Part shown: piece by piece, positions 42,409-51,562 of the stretch
Layout of the letters: the number at the start of each line of letters is the position of its first letter
Position numbering within the stretch: the first letter of the stretch is position 1
Assembly: GCA_965198325.1 (NCBI GenBank)
Contig: CBDAPE010000018.1
Coordinates: 62,001-126,000 of the forward strand
Direction: 5' to 3'
DNA from: CBDAPE01 sp965198325
Lineage (GTDB): Bacteria; Pseudomonadota; Alphaproteobacteria; UBA828; JAPUJA01
DNA length: 64,000 nt
Made by a program: the position numbers and the translations under genes
Notes under the pieces: generated by a model
The model's input: the letters and a program-made list of their open reading frames with translations, nothing else
The model's database searches: none
Told to the model about the DNA's origin: nothing

Positions 42409-42778
42409 GTCGATATCGGCCCGTCGGGCGGCCGCAAACGACACGAACCCCCGGCCCGGCAGCCCGGGAGGCCTCATCGGGCGTCTCACCGGAGGTGTGC
42501 CGTCTTACTCAAAAATGTTATCGTTCATTTGGGCGCGTCGCCCGGAACCGACCAGCCCCGGGAGAGCGACACCGACCTCGACTTTTCGACATCAAGCGGG
42601 ACATCCCCCGTTTGAACTGGATTGTTTGGGCATCAGCTATGGCAGCCCCTTTTTATAGATTTCACCCCTCTTCCGCCTGTTGCGGGGTTTGAATTCGCGG
42701 ATTACGGGGTCGTATGTACGGCGCGCCGGTTAAACCATCGAGCATTCTCAAGCCGGTCGAAGAGGGGGAGACACGCCG
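42409..42778. other. 370-nt non-coding region before the aromatic amino acid lyase gene
   Basis: No gene supported. It includes a GC-rich first part, a moderately AT-rich stretch near 42500-42540, and a HutC-like dyad at 42711. The ribosome-binding site GAGGGGGAG lies about 10 nt before the next start. Confidence 0.5.
42711..42720. promoter_or_regulatory. HutC-operator-like dyad upstream of the lyase gene
   Basis: CGTATGTACG keeps the GTATGTAC core of known HutC sites (TGTATGTACA). It lies 59 nt before the histidine-ammonia-lyase-like start. No hutC gene is visible in the window. Confidence 0.35.
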
Positions 42779-44311
42779 ATGCCAGAACCGTTCACCCTGA
42801 GTCCCGGGACCCTGGCGCTGAGCGACCTGAAGGCTCTCGATTCGACGGCATCGTCGCTTGTCCTCTTGCCGGACTGTTACCCGAATATCGATAGGACCGC
42901 GGAGACGGTTCGGAGCGCCGTCGAGGATGGGCGGCTGACCTACGGCGTCAACACGGGTGTCGGAACTCTCGCCGACCGGTCCATCGCCCCCGATCAGGTC
43001 ACCGAGCTGCAGCGTCGACTGGTTCTTTCCAATGCGGTGGGCACGGGCCCGCTTCTTTCCGATCGAGTCGTCCGCCGGATGGTGGTCTTGAAGATAAATA
43101 CCCTGGCATCCGGGTATTCGGGTGTCCGCCGCGAGCTGATCGACGCCCTGCTGCAACTCCACAACGCGCAACTGTGTCCCTGCATCCCCTCCAAGGGCTC
43201 GGTCGGTGCGTCCGGAGACTTGGCGCCGCACGCCCATCTGGCTGTCGGGTTGATGGGCGAGGGTGACATTCGGACCGACGGGCGAATCCGGTCGGCGACG
43301 GACGCGCTGACGGCGGCTGGTCTCGAGCCGTTCCGTTTGGGCGCGAAGGAAGGCATTGCCATCCTGAATGGCACGCAAGCCTCGACGGCCCTCGCAGTCG
43401 AAGGCTTATGGCTCGCCGAGTCCGTGTTCGCGGCTGCCGTTGTCGCCGGCGCGTTGAGCGTCGAGGCCGCACTCGGACAGGACATGGCCTTCGACCCGCG
43501 GATTCAGGAGCTTCGCCGTCAGCAGGGCCAGATCGACATGGCGGCTGTCTACCGATCGCTGCTCGATCAGAGCGAGATCCGCAAGCAGGCGGCCCGCGAG
43601 GGGCGCGTCCAGGATCCCTATTGCTTGCGATGTCAGCCTCAGGTGATGGGCGCCTGTCTGGATTTTCTGTGCTTCGGCGCTGAAATCATCGGCAAGGAAA
43701 TCAACGCGGTAACCGATAACCCCCTCGTCTGTATCGACAGCGGGGACTTTCTGTATGGCGGAAATTTTCATGCCGAGCCCATCGGCATGACGGCAGACTT
43801 GATCGCTCTGGTGCTGTGTGAGGTCGGATCCATGTCGGAACGACGAATCGCCCTTCTTACCGATGCCAACCACAGTATGCTGCCAGCATTTCTCGCCGCC
43901 GAAAGCGGCCTTGATTCCGGCTTCATGGTGGCGCAGGTCACGGCCGCTGCTCTTGCAAGCGAGAACAAGCACCTCGCCAACCCTGCCAGTACCGACAGCA
44001 TCCCGACGACCGGCAACCACGAAGATTTCGTGAGCATGGCAACCCACGCAGCGCGCCGTCTTGAAGAGATGGCGGACAATGCCGGGGCAATCGCCGCGAT
44101 CGAACTGCTCGCCGCATGCCAAGGCTTGGATTTCCGTCGTCCGGCGAAATCCAGCGGCGTGCTCGAGGAAATTGTTGCGGGCATCCGCAAGCGCGTACCG
44201 CCCTATACCCAAGACCGGTTTTTTGCGCCCTACATTGAGGCCGTAAAGGACATGGTTCGAGAGGGCTGGTTCGTTCGATTTCTTCCCAGGGGAATGCGGT
44301 TTGCGAGTTGA
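42779..44311 (+). CDS. histidine ammonia-lyase-like aromatic amino acid lyase
   Basis: A 510-residue MIO-type lyase. The Ala-Ser-Gly that forms the MIO cofactor is at 144-146 (GSVGASGDLAP), catalytic Tyr at 55 (TYGVNTGVG), and the sequence follows bacterial HutH throughout, including QDPYSLRC-like QDPYCLRCQPQVMGACLD and GNFHAEPIGM. The Glu that binds imidazole in HutH is kept (TGNHEDFVSM). But the selectivity His next to Ser (SH in HutH) is Asn85 here. It stands alone, with no hutU, hutI or hutG. Deamination of histidine to urocanate is likely but another substrate is possible, so I give no symbol. Confidence 0.85.
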   Translation: MPEPFTLSPGTLALSDLKALDSTASSLVLLPDCYPNIDRTAETVRSAVEDGRLTYGVNTGVGTLADRSIAPDQVTELQRRLVLSNAVGTGPLLSDRVVRRMVVLKINTLASGYSGVRRELIDALLQLHNAQLCPCIPSKGSVGASGDLAPHAHLAVGLMGEGDIRTDGRIRSATDALTAAGLEPFRLGAKEGIAILNGTQASTALAVEGLWLAESVFAAAVVAGALSVEAALGQDMAFDPRIQELRRQQGQIDMAAVYRSLLDQSEIRKQAAREGRVQDPYCLRCQPQVMGACLDFLCFGAEIIGKEINAVTDNPLVCIDSGDFLYGGNFHAEPIGMTADLIALVLCEVGSMSERRIALLTDANHSMLPAFLAAESGLDSGFMVAQVTAAALASENKHLANPASTDSIPTTGNHEDFVSMATHAARRLEEMADNAGAIAAIELLAACQGLDFRRPAKSSGVLEEIVAGIRKRVPPYTQDRFFAPYIEAVKDMVREGWFVRFLPRGMRFAS

Positions 44312-44530
44312 ATCGGCGTCGATCGACCCGACCCGCCGGCCGCTCCGTCTCGCGCAAAATGCTTCAGCCGGTTGGGTTGAGAACTGGAGCGATTCAAGAT
44401 CGTCTGGAATCGTTTGAGGTCGCGACCGCTGCCCGCCGGTTATTCGACGGCCGCGATAAGCGCGGGCCGCAGGGCTCCATTGCCGTGAGCGAGCAAAGCC
44501 CGCACCGGCTCCAACAAAATTGGTACCGCG

Positions 44531-45307
44531 CTAGTGCAGCTTCGACCAGACCCGGAGCTTGACCGCGAAGAACAGCGCCGAGAAGGCAGCCAGGAAGATC
44601 AGAACCTTGAGCCCGATCTTCTTGCGGTCCTCGAGCATGGGCTCCGCGGCCCAGTGCAGGAACACGGTCACGTCCTCGGCCATCTGCTCGAGGCTCGCAT
44701 AGGTGCCGTCCTCGTACTCGACCAGCTCCTCGAAGAGCGGTGGCGGCATGGCGATCTGGCCGCCCGCGAAATAGGGGTTGTAGCTCATCCCCTCACTCAG
44801 CTCGAAATGCTCCGGCGGCTCGTCCTCGTAACCGATGAGCAGCGAATAGAGATAATCGAGCCCATGCTCCCGCGCCTTGATGATCAGCGAGAGGTCCGGC
44901 GGCATGGCGCCGTTGTTCGAGTAGCGGGCCGCCGCCTCGTTCGGGAACGGCGCGGGGAAGTAATCGCTCGGCCGGGCGGGGCGGTCGTACATGTCGCCGT
45001 ACTCGTCGGGGCCGTCCTCGACATCGTAATCCGCCGCGATCGCCTTGACCTGGTCTTCCGTAAAGCCGATCGCCGCGAGGTTGCGGAAGGCGATGTAGTC
45101 GAGGCCGTGGCACGCCGCGCAGACCTCCGCGTAGACCTGCCAGCCCCGCTGGAGCTGGGCGCGGTCGAAGGTGCCGAAGACGCCGTTATGGGGCCAATCG
45201 TGATCCTTGAGCTCGTGCGCGGCGCCCGCCGCGTTGGCACCCGTGGAACTCAACCCAACAGCGAGCAGGACTAGGGCCGCAAATCCGGCGATCAGGAGCC
45301 GCCTCAT
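44531..45307 (-). CDS. petC: cytochrome c1 of the bc1 complex
   Basis: A 258-residue protein with a signal peptide (MRRLLIAGFAALVLLAVGLS, cleavage near ANAAGA), haem-c motif CAACH, the conserved MPPDLSLI block, and the axial-Met region GGQIAMPPPLFEE. A C-terminal membrane anchor (KVLIFLAAFSALFFAVKL) holds it in the inner membrane. The start overlaps the cytochrome b stop by 4 nt. The much longer open frame upstream is antisense-like noise over petB. Confidence 0.96.
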   Translation of the reverse strand: MRRLLIAGFAALVLLAVGLSSTGANAAGAAHELKDHDWPHNGVFGTFDRAQLQRGWQVYAEVCAACHGLDYIAFRNLAAIGFTEDQVKAIAADYDVEDGPDEYGDMYDRPARPSDYFPAPFPNEAAARYSNNGAMPPDLSLIIKAREHGLDYLYSLLIGYEDEPPEHFELSEGMSYNPYFAGGQIAMPPPLFEELVEYEDGTYASLEQMAEDVTVFLHWAAEPMLEDRKKIGLKVLIFLAAFSALFFAVKLRVWSKLH

Positions 45308-46539
45308 GACGCCGACTCCCCATCCGGACTTCGCTTGAGCACAGGCTCGCCCAGATTCTCGGGAATCGGGCGCGGCCTCTCGAACCAGCCGATCAGCGGA
45401 AAGAGAATGATGAAGTGGGCGAAATAGTATGCGGTCGCCAGCCGGCCGATCAGGATGAACATGCCCTCCGGCGGATTGGCACCGACCCAGCCCAGCACCA
45501 CGCAATCGGCCAGGAACAGCCAGAAAAACTGCTTGTAGATCGGCCGGAACTTGGCGCTGCGCACCCGCGAGGTATCGAGCCAGGGCAGCACGAAGAGAAT
45601 CAGGATTGACGCCACCATAGCGAACACCCCGCCGAGCTTGTCGGGGATCGCACGCAGAATCGCGTAGAACGGGAGGAAATACCATTCGGGCACGATGTGC
45701 GGCGGGGTCTGGAGCGGGTTGGCCGGGATGTAATTGATCACCTCGCCCAGGAAATTCGGCAGGTAGAAGGTGAACAGGGCGAGCACGAAGAACATGACAC
45801 CCATCCCGAACAAGTCCTTGTAGGTGTAGTAGGGATGGAACGGGATCTTGTCCTGGGGGCGCTTGATGTCGATGCCCAGCGGATTGTTCGAACCGTGGGT
45901 GTGCAGCGCCCAGAGATGGACGAACACGACGCCCACGATCAGGAACGGGAACAGGTAATGCAGGCTGTAGAAGCGGTTGAGCAACGGTTCGTCGACCGAA
46001 TAGGCGCCCCACAGCCAGATCGTGATGTCCTCGCCGATCCAGGGAATCGCCGTGAACAGGTTGGTGATCACCGTCGCCGCCCAGAAGCTCATCTGTCCCC
46101 AGGGCAGGACGTAGCCCATGAAGGCCGCCGCCATCATCAAGAGCAGGATAATCACGCCCATCCACCACAGAATCTCCCGGGGTGCCTTGTAGGAGCCGTA
46201 ATAGAGCCCGCGGAAGAGATGGATGTAGACCACCGCGAAGAACATCGAGCCGCCGTTGGCATGCAGGTAGCGCATCAGCCAGCCCCAATTCACGTCGCGC
46301 ATGATGTGCTCGACCGAGGCGAAGGCAAGATCGGCGTGGGGCGTGTAGTGCATCGCGAGAATGACGCCGGTGACGATCTGCACCATCAGCATGATTCCGG
46401 CGAGCGAGCCGAAGTTCCACCAGTAGTTCAGGTTGCGCGGGGTCGGGTAGTCGATCAGCTGGGAATCGAGGAAGCCGAAGATCGGCAGGCGGTACTCGAT
46501 CCAGCGGACGATCTTGTTCTGTGAGTTCGCAAGGCCCAT
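45304..46539 (-). CDS. petB: cytochrome b of the bc1 complex
   Basis: A 411-residue membrane protein with eight predicted helices. Quinone-site and haem features are complete: GSLAGIMLMVQIVTGVILAMHYTPH, the His pairs in helices B and D, the PWGQMSFWAATVITN block and the PEWYFLPFYA (PEWY) motif of the Qo site. It oxidises ubiquinol and passes electrons to the Rieske protein and the low-potential haems. It follows petA after 12 nt. Confidence 0.97.
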   Translation of the reverse strand: MGLANSQNKIVRWIEYRLPIFGFLDSQLIDYPTPRNLNYWWNFGSLAGIMLMVQIVTGVILAMHYTPHADLAFASVEHIMRDVNWGWLMRYLHANGGSMFFAVVYIHLFRGLYYGSYKAPREILWWMGVIILLLMMAAAFMGYVLPWGQMSFWAATVITNLFTAIPWIGEDITIWLWGAYSVDEPLLNRFYSLHYLFPFLIVGVVFVHLWALHTHGSNNPLGIDIKRPQDKIPFHPYYTYKDLFGMGVMFFVLALFTFYLPNFLGEVINYIPANPLQTPPHIVPEWYFLPFYAILRAIPDKLGGVFAMVASILILFVLPWLDTSRVRSAKFRPIYKQFFWLFLADCVVLGWVGANPPEGMFILIGRLATAYYFAHFIILFPLIGWFERPRPIPENLGEPVLKRSPDGESAS

Positions 46540-46551
46540 GGCGGTGTCCCG

Positions 46552-47109
46552 TTATCCGATCTTGATCGTCGACTCGTCGAGGAACTCGTAGTCCGGAACC
46601 TCGAGATTGTCCGGCGCCGGGCCCTTGCGGATGCGCCCCGATGTGTCGTAGTGGCTGCCGTGGCAGGGGCAGAACCAGCCACCCCAATCGCCCTTCGGAT
46701 CGCCCGATTTCTGGCCCAGCGGGATGCAGCCCAGATGGGTGCAGATACCGACGAGGATCAGCCATTCGGGCTGCTGGACGCGGTCCGCGTCGGTTTGTGG
46801 GTCACTCAATTCGTCGAGCGGAACGGCCTGCGCGGCGGCGATCTCGTCCGCGGTGCGTCGGCGGATGAAGACCGGCTTGCCGCGCCATTTCACGGTGATG
46901 CTCTGGCCCACCTCGATGGGCGAGAGGTCGATCTCGGTCGAGGCGAGTGCTAGAACGTCCGCGGAGGGTTGCATGGTCTCGACCAGCGGCCAGACCACGC
47001 CGATCACCGCGGCCAAGCCCATCGTGCCGCCCGCGATGAACAGGAATTCCCGCCGGCCGTCGCCCTCGGGTGCGCCGTCCCGCCCGCCCGTCGGAGCTGT
47101 TTCAGCCAT
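46552..47109 (-). CDS. petA: ubiquinol-cytochrome c reductase Rieske iron-sulfur subunit
   Basis: A 185-residue protein with an N-terminal twin-Arg-type GRREFLFIAGG and a membrane anchor, a hinge, and the [2Fe-2S] motifs CTHLGC and CPCHGSHYD. It is the first gene of petABC. Twin-arginine export is expected from the RREFLF sequence. The operon is divergent from trmL-hemF. The petPR-like regulators lie about 21 kb away rather than adjacent. Confidence 0.97.
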   Translation of the reverse strand: MAETAPTGGRDGAPEGDGRREFLFIAGGTMGLAAVIGVVWPLVETMQPSADVLALASTEIDLSPIEVGQSITVKWRGKPVFIRRRTADEIAAAQAVPLDELSDPQTDADRVQQPEWLILVGICTHLGCIPLGQKSGDPKGDWGGWFCPCHGSHYDTSGRIRKGPAPDNLEVPDYEFLDESTIKIG

Positions 47110-47248
47110 GTATCACCTTTTCATGAACGCCGGCATGAGCCATTCTTTTTCGACTTCGGAAGTGCTGCCAGAAGAAGCGCCGATGAAATGCGGTGGCGCA
47201 CCCGGCGTACGGCAGGGTGCGGTTGAGTGGTTAATATATTGTGGTTCG

Positions 47249-47254
47249 TATAAT
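47249..47254 (+). promoter_or_regulatory. possible -10 element for trmL-hemF
   Basis: A perfect TATAAT, 51 nt before the trmL ATG, in an AT-rich patch of the petA/trmL divergent region. No convincing -35 is at the right distance; TTGAGT lies 20 bp upstream. Confidence 0.35.
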
Positions 47255-47304
47255 GGAAATTACGGCGCTTGCAAACCGTTGAGACAGGAAATATTCGGCC
47301 TCCA

Positions 47305-47790
47305 ATGCGGCTCGTTCTCTACCAACCCGATATTGCGCCGAATGCCGGCGCGATCATGCGGCTCGCGCCCTGTCTCGGCCTGCCGCTCGACCTGATCGAG
47401 CCCTGCGGATTCGTCCTGTCCGACGCCGGCGTGCGCCGCGCCGGTATGGACTATCTCGACTTTCTCCAGCTCGAGCGCCATCGCTCCTGGCCCGGCTATC
47501 TCGACGCGCGTTCCCGGGCGTCGGCACCGGGCCGGCTGGTCTTGTTGACGACCAGGGGCGAAACGCCTTATACGGCCTTCGCGTACCGCCCCGACGACTG
47601 TCTGATCGCGGGGCGTGAGAGCGCGGGCGTCCCGGCAGAGGTCGCCGACGCGGCGGACGCGCGGCTGCGAATCCCGATGGTCTCCCGCGCCCGCTCGCTC
47701 AACGTCGCCACCGCGCTTGCCCTGGTGCTGGGCGAAGCCCTGCGCCAGACGCAGGCCCTGGGAGACGCATCAACGGAGGCCCTCACATGA
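47305..47790 (+). CDS. trmL: tRNA (cytidine(34)-2'-O)-methyltransferase
   Basis: A 161-residue SPOUT-fold methyltransferase that modifies the wobble base of certain leucine tRNAs. Blocks typical of TrmL are LYQPDIAPNAGAIMRLAPCL, RAGMDYLDF and RIPMVSRARSLNVATALALVLGEAL. The family usually has NTG/NIMR-like sequence after PNAG; here it reads PNAGAIMR, a small variation. I start at 47305. The stop overlaps hemF by 4 nt. Confidence 0.93.
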   Translation: MRLVLYQPDIAPNAGAIMRLAPCLGLPLDLIEPCGFVLSDAGVRRAGMDYLDFLQLERHRSWPGYLDARSRASAPGRLVLLTTRGETPYTAFAYRPDDCLIAGRESAGVPAEVADAADARLRIPMVSRARSLNVATALALVLGEALRQTQALGDASTEALT

Positions 47791-48680
47791 CCCAGCGCGC
47801 GATTCCCAGCCTGCCGCCGGGTGCGTCGAGCGACGAGCAGAAAGAGCGGGCGGCAGGCTGGTTCGTCGAGCTCAGGGATTCGATCTGCGCCGCGTTCGAG
47901 GTCATCGAGGACGAGTTGGGCAGCGGCCCGAAGAGCCCTCACCGGGCGCTGCCGGCGGGCCGTTTCGAACGCACGCCCTGGGAACGGGCCGAGGGCGGCG
48001 GCGGGGTGACGGCCGTGATGCGCGGCCGGGTGTTCGAGAAGGTCGGCGTCAACGTCTCGATCGTCGAGGGCGAGTTCTCGCCGGACTTCCGGGACGCAGT
48101 TCCGGGCGCCGAGGCCGATCCCCGGTTCTGGGCGAGCGGCATCTCGCTGGTCGCCCACATGCGCTCGCCTCTGGTTCCGGCCGTGCATATGAATACCCGC
48201 CATATCGTCACCGCAACCCGCTGGTTCGGCGGCGGCATGGATCTCACGCCCATGGTCCCCGACGCGGCCGATACGGCCGCGTTCCACGCGGCATGCGAGC
48301 GCGCCTGCGATGCGCACGACCCGGCCTATTACCGGGACTTCAAGGCCTGGGCCGACGACTATTTCTACCTGCCCCACCGGGACGAGCCCCGCGGCGTCGG
48401 CGGCATTTTCTACGACTATCTCAACACCGGCGCGTGGGAGGCCGACTTCGCCTTCACCCGGGATGTGGGCCGCGCCTTCCTGGCGGTCTATCCCGACCTG
48501 GTCCGCCGGCACATGTTCGAGAACTGGACGCCCGAGCAGCGCCGCCATCAGCTCGCACGCCGCGGCCGCTATGTGGAATTCAACCTGCTTTACGACCGGG
48601 GCACCCAGTTCGGCCTGCGCACCGGCGGCAATCCGGAGGCGATCCTGATGTCCCTGCCGCCCGAGGTGACCTGGCCGTAA
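47787..48680 (+). CDS. hemF: oxygen-dependent coproporphyrinogen III oxidase
   Basis: A 297-residue enzyme that makes protoporphyrinogen IX from coproporphyrinogen III with O2. Conserved blocks: GGGGVTAVMRGRVFEKVGVN, HMNTRHIVTATRWFGGGMDLTPM, DYFYLPHRDEPRGVGGIFYDY and RRGRYVEFNLLYDRGTQFGL. It overlaps trmL and lies beside the bc1 operon, so haem synthesis is next to a haem user. It is convergent with cca. Confidence 0.96.
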   Translation: MTQRAIPSLPPGASSDEQKERAAGWFVELRDSICAAFEVIEDELGSGPKSPHRALPAGRFERTPWERAEGGGGVTAVMRGRVFEKVGVNVSIVEGEFSPDFRDAVPGAEADPRFWASGISLVAHMRSPLVPAVHMNTRHIVTATRWFGGGMDLTPMVPDAADTAAFHAACERACDAHDPAYYRDFKAWADDYFYLPHRDEPRGVGGIFYDYLNTGAWEADFAFTRDVGRAFLAVYPDLVRRHMFENWTPEQRRHQLARRGRYVEFNLLYDRGTQFGLRTGGNPEAILMSLPPEVTWP

Positions 48681-48817
48681 GGCCAGGGCAGAGTCCAGCC
48701 CTGACTTTGCACGGCCGGCGGGCGCAAGCCGCCGCTTATGCAGGCCAAAAGACCGCGGCGCGATCGAACGCCGGTTTGCGTCGCCTTGGGCAACTCCGGA
48801 CGGGCTTTGATCCGGGG

Positions 48818-50095
48818 TCAGCGGTCCTCTGGCACCGCAACCAGCTCGCGAAGTTTCGCCAGCGCCTCGTCGCGGCCCGCCTGAAAGTCGCCGGCCTCCC
48901 ACCAGCTCTCGACCGCCGTCAGAAGCGCGCCCACGTCGGGACCGGCCGTCACGCCCAGATCGGTCACATCGGCGCCCCGCACCGGCAGGTCAACGGGCTG
49001 CCAGTCCCCCGCCAGTCGGAACAGGCCCCGAAACGCGTCGTCGCGTGCCGCGTCATCACCGTTCGCCGCACGGCTCATGGCCCAGGCCAGCAGGGTGAGA
49101 TCGCCTACGAGTGTGGGCCCCAGCCGGTAGAGCCGGCGGCGCGCCAGCGCCATGCCATCCGTCCGTCCAACCGTTTCGGTCGGACCGCTGAGCTGCGCCA
49201 GGCGGCTCGCGTCGGCGTTCGACAGGTGCCAGCGCCGGGCCACATGTTCGGCGCTGGCGGCCCCCGCGCCGCCCTCTCGCAAGACGGCCGCCAGCCGGCG
49301 CACGGGATCTGGAGCGACGGCGGGCTCGCCCCTCTCGAGCGGGACCAGGGCGGCGAGCAGTGCAACCCCCTTGGCCTCTGGCAAGACCTCGCCAAGCACG
49401 CCGGTCTCCACCATCAGGGCCAGGATACCTGCCGGATCGGACGCCGCGAGGGTCAGGCGTATCTCCTTGCAGATCCGCTCGCCCGAGAGCTTGCCGAGCG
49501 AGCCGGCCCAGGCCCGGCAGGCTTCAAGCGCGGCGGCGTCGGGCGGTGGCGCACCGTAATAGGCATAGAAGCGGAAGAAACGGAGCAGGCGCAGATGGTC
49601 CTCCTCGATCCGCTTCGCGGCATCGCCGACGAAGCGCACCCGGCGCGCCCGAAGATCGGCGAGGCCGTCCACGTAGTCGTAGAGCGTGCCGTCGGGCGCG
49701 CAGAACAGGGCGTTGATCGTCAGGTCGCGGCGTGCGGCATCCGCCTCCCAATCGTCGGTGAATTCCACTTCCGCATGGCGGCCGAAGGTCTTGACGTCGA
49801 AGCGGAGCGTCGTGATCTCGAACGGCCGCTCGCCGGCCACGGCCGTCACAGTCCCGTGGTCGATGCCGGTGGGGACGGCCTTAATCCCCGCCGTCTCGAG
49901 CAGTGCCATGACCCGCTCGGGCGGCTCGGGCGTTGCGATATCGATGTCGGTGACCGGCAGGTCCAGCACGCCATTGCGCACACAGCCGCCGACGAAGCGC
50001 GCCTCGGCCCCACCCGCCGTGAGCGCGGCCATGACCGCCTGTGCCTCGGGCGTCGTCATCCAGTGCGGCGGATCGATCCGGCTCGGTGTCGTCAT
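48818..50095 (-). CDS. cca: CCA tRNA nucleotidyltransferase
   Basis: A 425-residue class II nucleotidyltransferase. The head domain has EARFVGGCVRNGVLDLPVTDIDIAT with the catalytic DxD, then FEITTLRFDVKTFGRHAEVEF, RRDLTINALFCAPDG and GDAAKRIEEDHLRLLRFFRFYA. The C-terminal body is longer and less conserved. Whether it adds CCA or acts as poly(A) polymerase cannot be decided with full certainty, but alphaproteobacterial homologues in this place are CCA-adding. DUF6111 and Nudix genes lie upstream in the same operon. Confidence 0.93.
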   Translation of the reverse strand: MTTPSRIDPPHWMTTPEAQAVMAALTAGGAEARFVGGCVRNGVLDLPVTDIDIATPEPPERVMALLETAGIKAVPTGIDHGTVTAVAGERPFEITTLRFDVKTFGRHAEVEFTDDWEADAARRDLTINALFCAPDGTLYDYVDGLADLRARRVRFVGDAAKRIEEDHLRLLRFFRFYAYYGAPPPDAAALEACRAWAGSLGKLSGERICKEIRLTLAASDPAGILALMVETGVLGEVLPEAKGVALLAALVPLERGEPAVAPDPVRRLAAVLREGGAGAASAEHVARRWHLSNADASRLAQLSGPTETVGRTDGMALARRRLYRLGPTLVGDLTLLAWAMSRAANGDDAARDDAFRGLFRLAGDWQPVDLPVRGADVTDLGVTAGPDVGALLTAVESWWEAGDFQAGRDEALAKLRELVAVPEDR

Positions 50096-50099
50096 CGCC

Positions 50100-50372
50100 C
50101 TACTCGGTGCGGCCGGGAATCAGCTCGCCGTCCTCGTAACGCGCGGGTTCGTAGGCCGCATCCAGGTCGTAGCCGCCCGTCAGGGCCAGAAAGACAAGGC
50201 TCGCACAGACCAGGACGAGACCGCCAGCGACCAGCCAGACCCACGGTCCCTCGGGCAGCTGGTATTTGCGCAAGGTCGCGATTGCGCGACGGCGAAAGAC
50301 GAACAGCCAGAGGAGATAGAGCGCCGAGGGCGCCGCCAGCAACGCGATGTGGAGCAGAACGGACTTGATCAT
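50100..50372 (-). CDS. DUF6111-family membrane protein
   Basis: A 90-residue protein with two hydrophobic helices (about 4-24 and 46-66) and an acidic tail ending in YEDGELIPGRTE. This matches a short alphaproteobacterial family known as DUF6111, function unknown. It lies 4 nt upstream of cca and overlaps the Nudix gene by 4 nt, a gene order often conserved in alphaproteobacteria. Confidence 0.82.
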   Translation of the reverse strand: MIKSVLLHIALLAAPSALYLLWLFVFRRRAIATLRKYQLPEGPWVWLVAGGLVLVCASLVFLALTGGYDLDAAYEPARYEDGELIPGRTE

Positions 50373-50974
50373 GCTTCCCCCAGCCGATCGCAGAAGCCCA
50401 CGACGATCCCCGCGGTCACGCCCCAGATATAATGCCGGTCATAGGAATAGGCATAGTAGTCGCGATGCTTGCCCTTCCAGACCGCACTCTCGATCGTCCG
50501 ATTTGCAGGATCAAGCAGGAAGGCGAGCGGCACCTCGAACACCTCGGCGACCTCGAAGGGGTCGGGCTTGAGCGGCACCGGGGGCGCAACGAATCCCACC
50601 ACCGGGGTGATCCGGAATCCCGAGCCCGTGAGATAGGTTTCGAGTTGGCCGACCGGCTCGATCCGCTCGGGCGGCAGGCCGATCTCCTCGTGGGTCTCGC
50701 GCAGTGCGGTCGCGGTTGCATCGGCATCGTCCGCCTCGGTCCGGCCGCCGGGAAATGCGACCTGCCCCGCATGGTCGGCCAGATGGTCCGTGCGTTGGGT
50801 GAACAGCACCGTCAGGCCGTCGCCATGCTCGACAAGGGGAATTAGCACCGCCGCCGGAACCGGCTGGCGCTCGCGGGCAAGATCGGGCGAGAGATCGTGA
50901 TCGCCGCGCTCCGCGCCCTGTATCGGAACGGGTGGGGCGGGGATCTTGAGCCGGCTGATGATGTGTTCGCGCAT
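50369..50974 (-). CDS. Nudix hydrolase, CoA pyrophosphatase-like
   Basis: A 201-residue Nudix protein. The Nudix box is GGRTEADDADATATALRETH continuing EEIGL, preceded by the GQVAFPGG pattern of CoA diphosphatases (NudL/PCD1 type). These hydrolyse CoA and derivatives. Located in an operon with DUF1285, DUF6111 and cca. Confidence 0.92.
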   Translation of the reverse strand: MREHIISRLKIPAPPVPIQGAERGDHDLSPDLARERQPVPAAVLIPLVEHGDGLTVLFTQRTDHLADHAGQVAFPGGRTEADDADATATALRETHEEIGLPPERIEPVGQLETYLTGSGFRITPVVGFVAPPVPLKPDPFEVAEVFEVPLAFLLDPANRTIESAVWKGKHRDYYAYSYDRHYIWGVTAGIVVGFCDRLGEA

Positions 50975-50980
50975 CGGGGC

Positions 50981-51562
50981 TTAGGCGGGCTCAGGCCCGA
51001 ATGGAAAGAAGACGCCGTCGCTCCACACGCCGAAGACCGGGCCGTCCGCCGTTTCACGCCCGACGCCGAGGGCGACCAGATCGTAATAGACCGCGCGAAC
51101 AACCAGCGCGTCCAGTGCGCCGAGCACCCTCAGATACGGGGCAAGCTCGCCGCTTTCGGGACGGGGCCGCAGGGCAAGGGGATGCTCGGCGCCGGCCCGG
51201 ACCCAGTCGTCGACGTTGGTGCGAAAGGCGAGACTCTGGGTCGTGCCCTCGCCGTCGACGGTCATCTCGACCGCGAGGAACGGTGCGTCGTCGACCACGA
51301 TCCGCGCCCGCTCGACCGGCGTGACCAGCCAGTAGTCGCCGGCCTCGTCGCGCGTCAGCACGGTCGAGAACAGGCGCACCAGGGGTTTGCGCCCGATCGG
51401 CGTGCCCAGATAGTACCAGACACCGTCGCGCGCAATGCGCATGTCGATATCGCCGCAAAATCCGGCCGGCAAACCGGGCCCGGTCTCGTTCGCTCCCGGA
51501 CCGGATATCCCGCCCAGCGCGCCGCGCAAGCCGTCGGCGCCCGGCTCCGTCTTCGCCATCAT
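50981..51562 (-). CDS. DUF1285-family protein
   Basis: A 193-residue protein with CGDIDMRIARDGVWYYLGTP then IGRKPLVRLFSTVLTRDEAG, the hallmark of DUF1285, and a C-terminal GVWSDGVFFPFGP. Structure-based proposals link the family to ligand binding near RNA or CCA processing, but its function is not settled. It is the first gene of the DUF1285-Nudix-DUF6111-cca set. Confidence 0.88.
   Translation of the reverse strand: MMAKTEPGADGLRGALGGISGPGANETGPGLPAGFCGDIDMRIARDGVWYYLGTPIGRKPLVRLFSTVLTRDEAGDYWLVTPVERARIVVDDAPFLAVEMTVDGEGTTQSLAFRTNVDDWVRAGAEHPLALRPRPESGELAPYLRVLGALDALVVRAVYYDLVALGVGRETADGPVFGVWSDGVFFPFGPEPA

Noticed and set aside
45308..46765. 5' extension of the cytochrome c1 frame
   Set aside because: It overlaps petB and petA out of frame and lacks similarity; the signal peptide at 45307 marks the real start.
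47615..50368. 917-residue plus-strand frame over hemF and cca
   Set aside because: Shadow of hemF and antisense to cca, with random composition.
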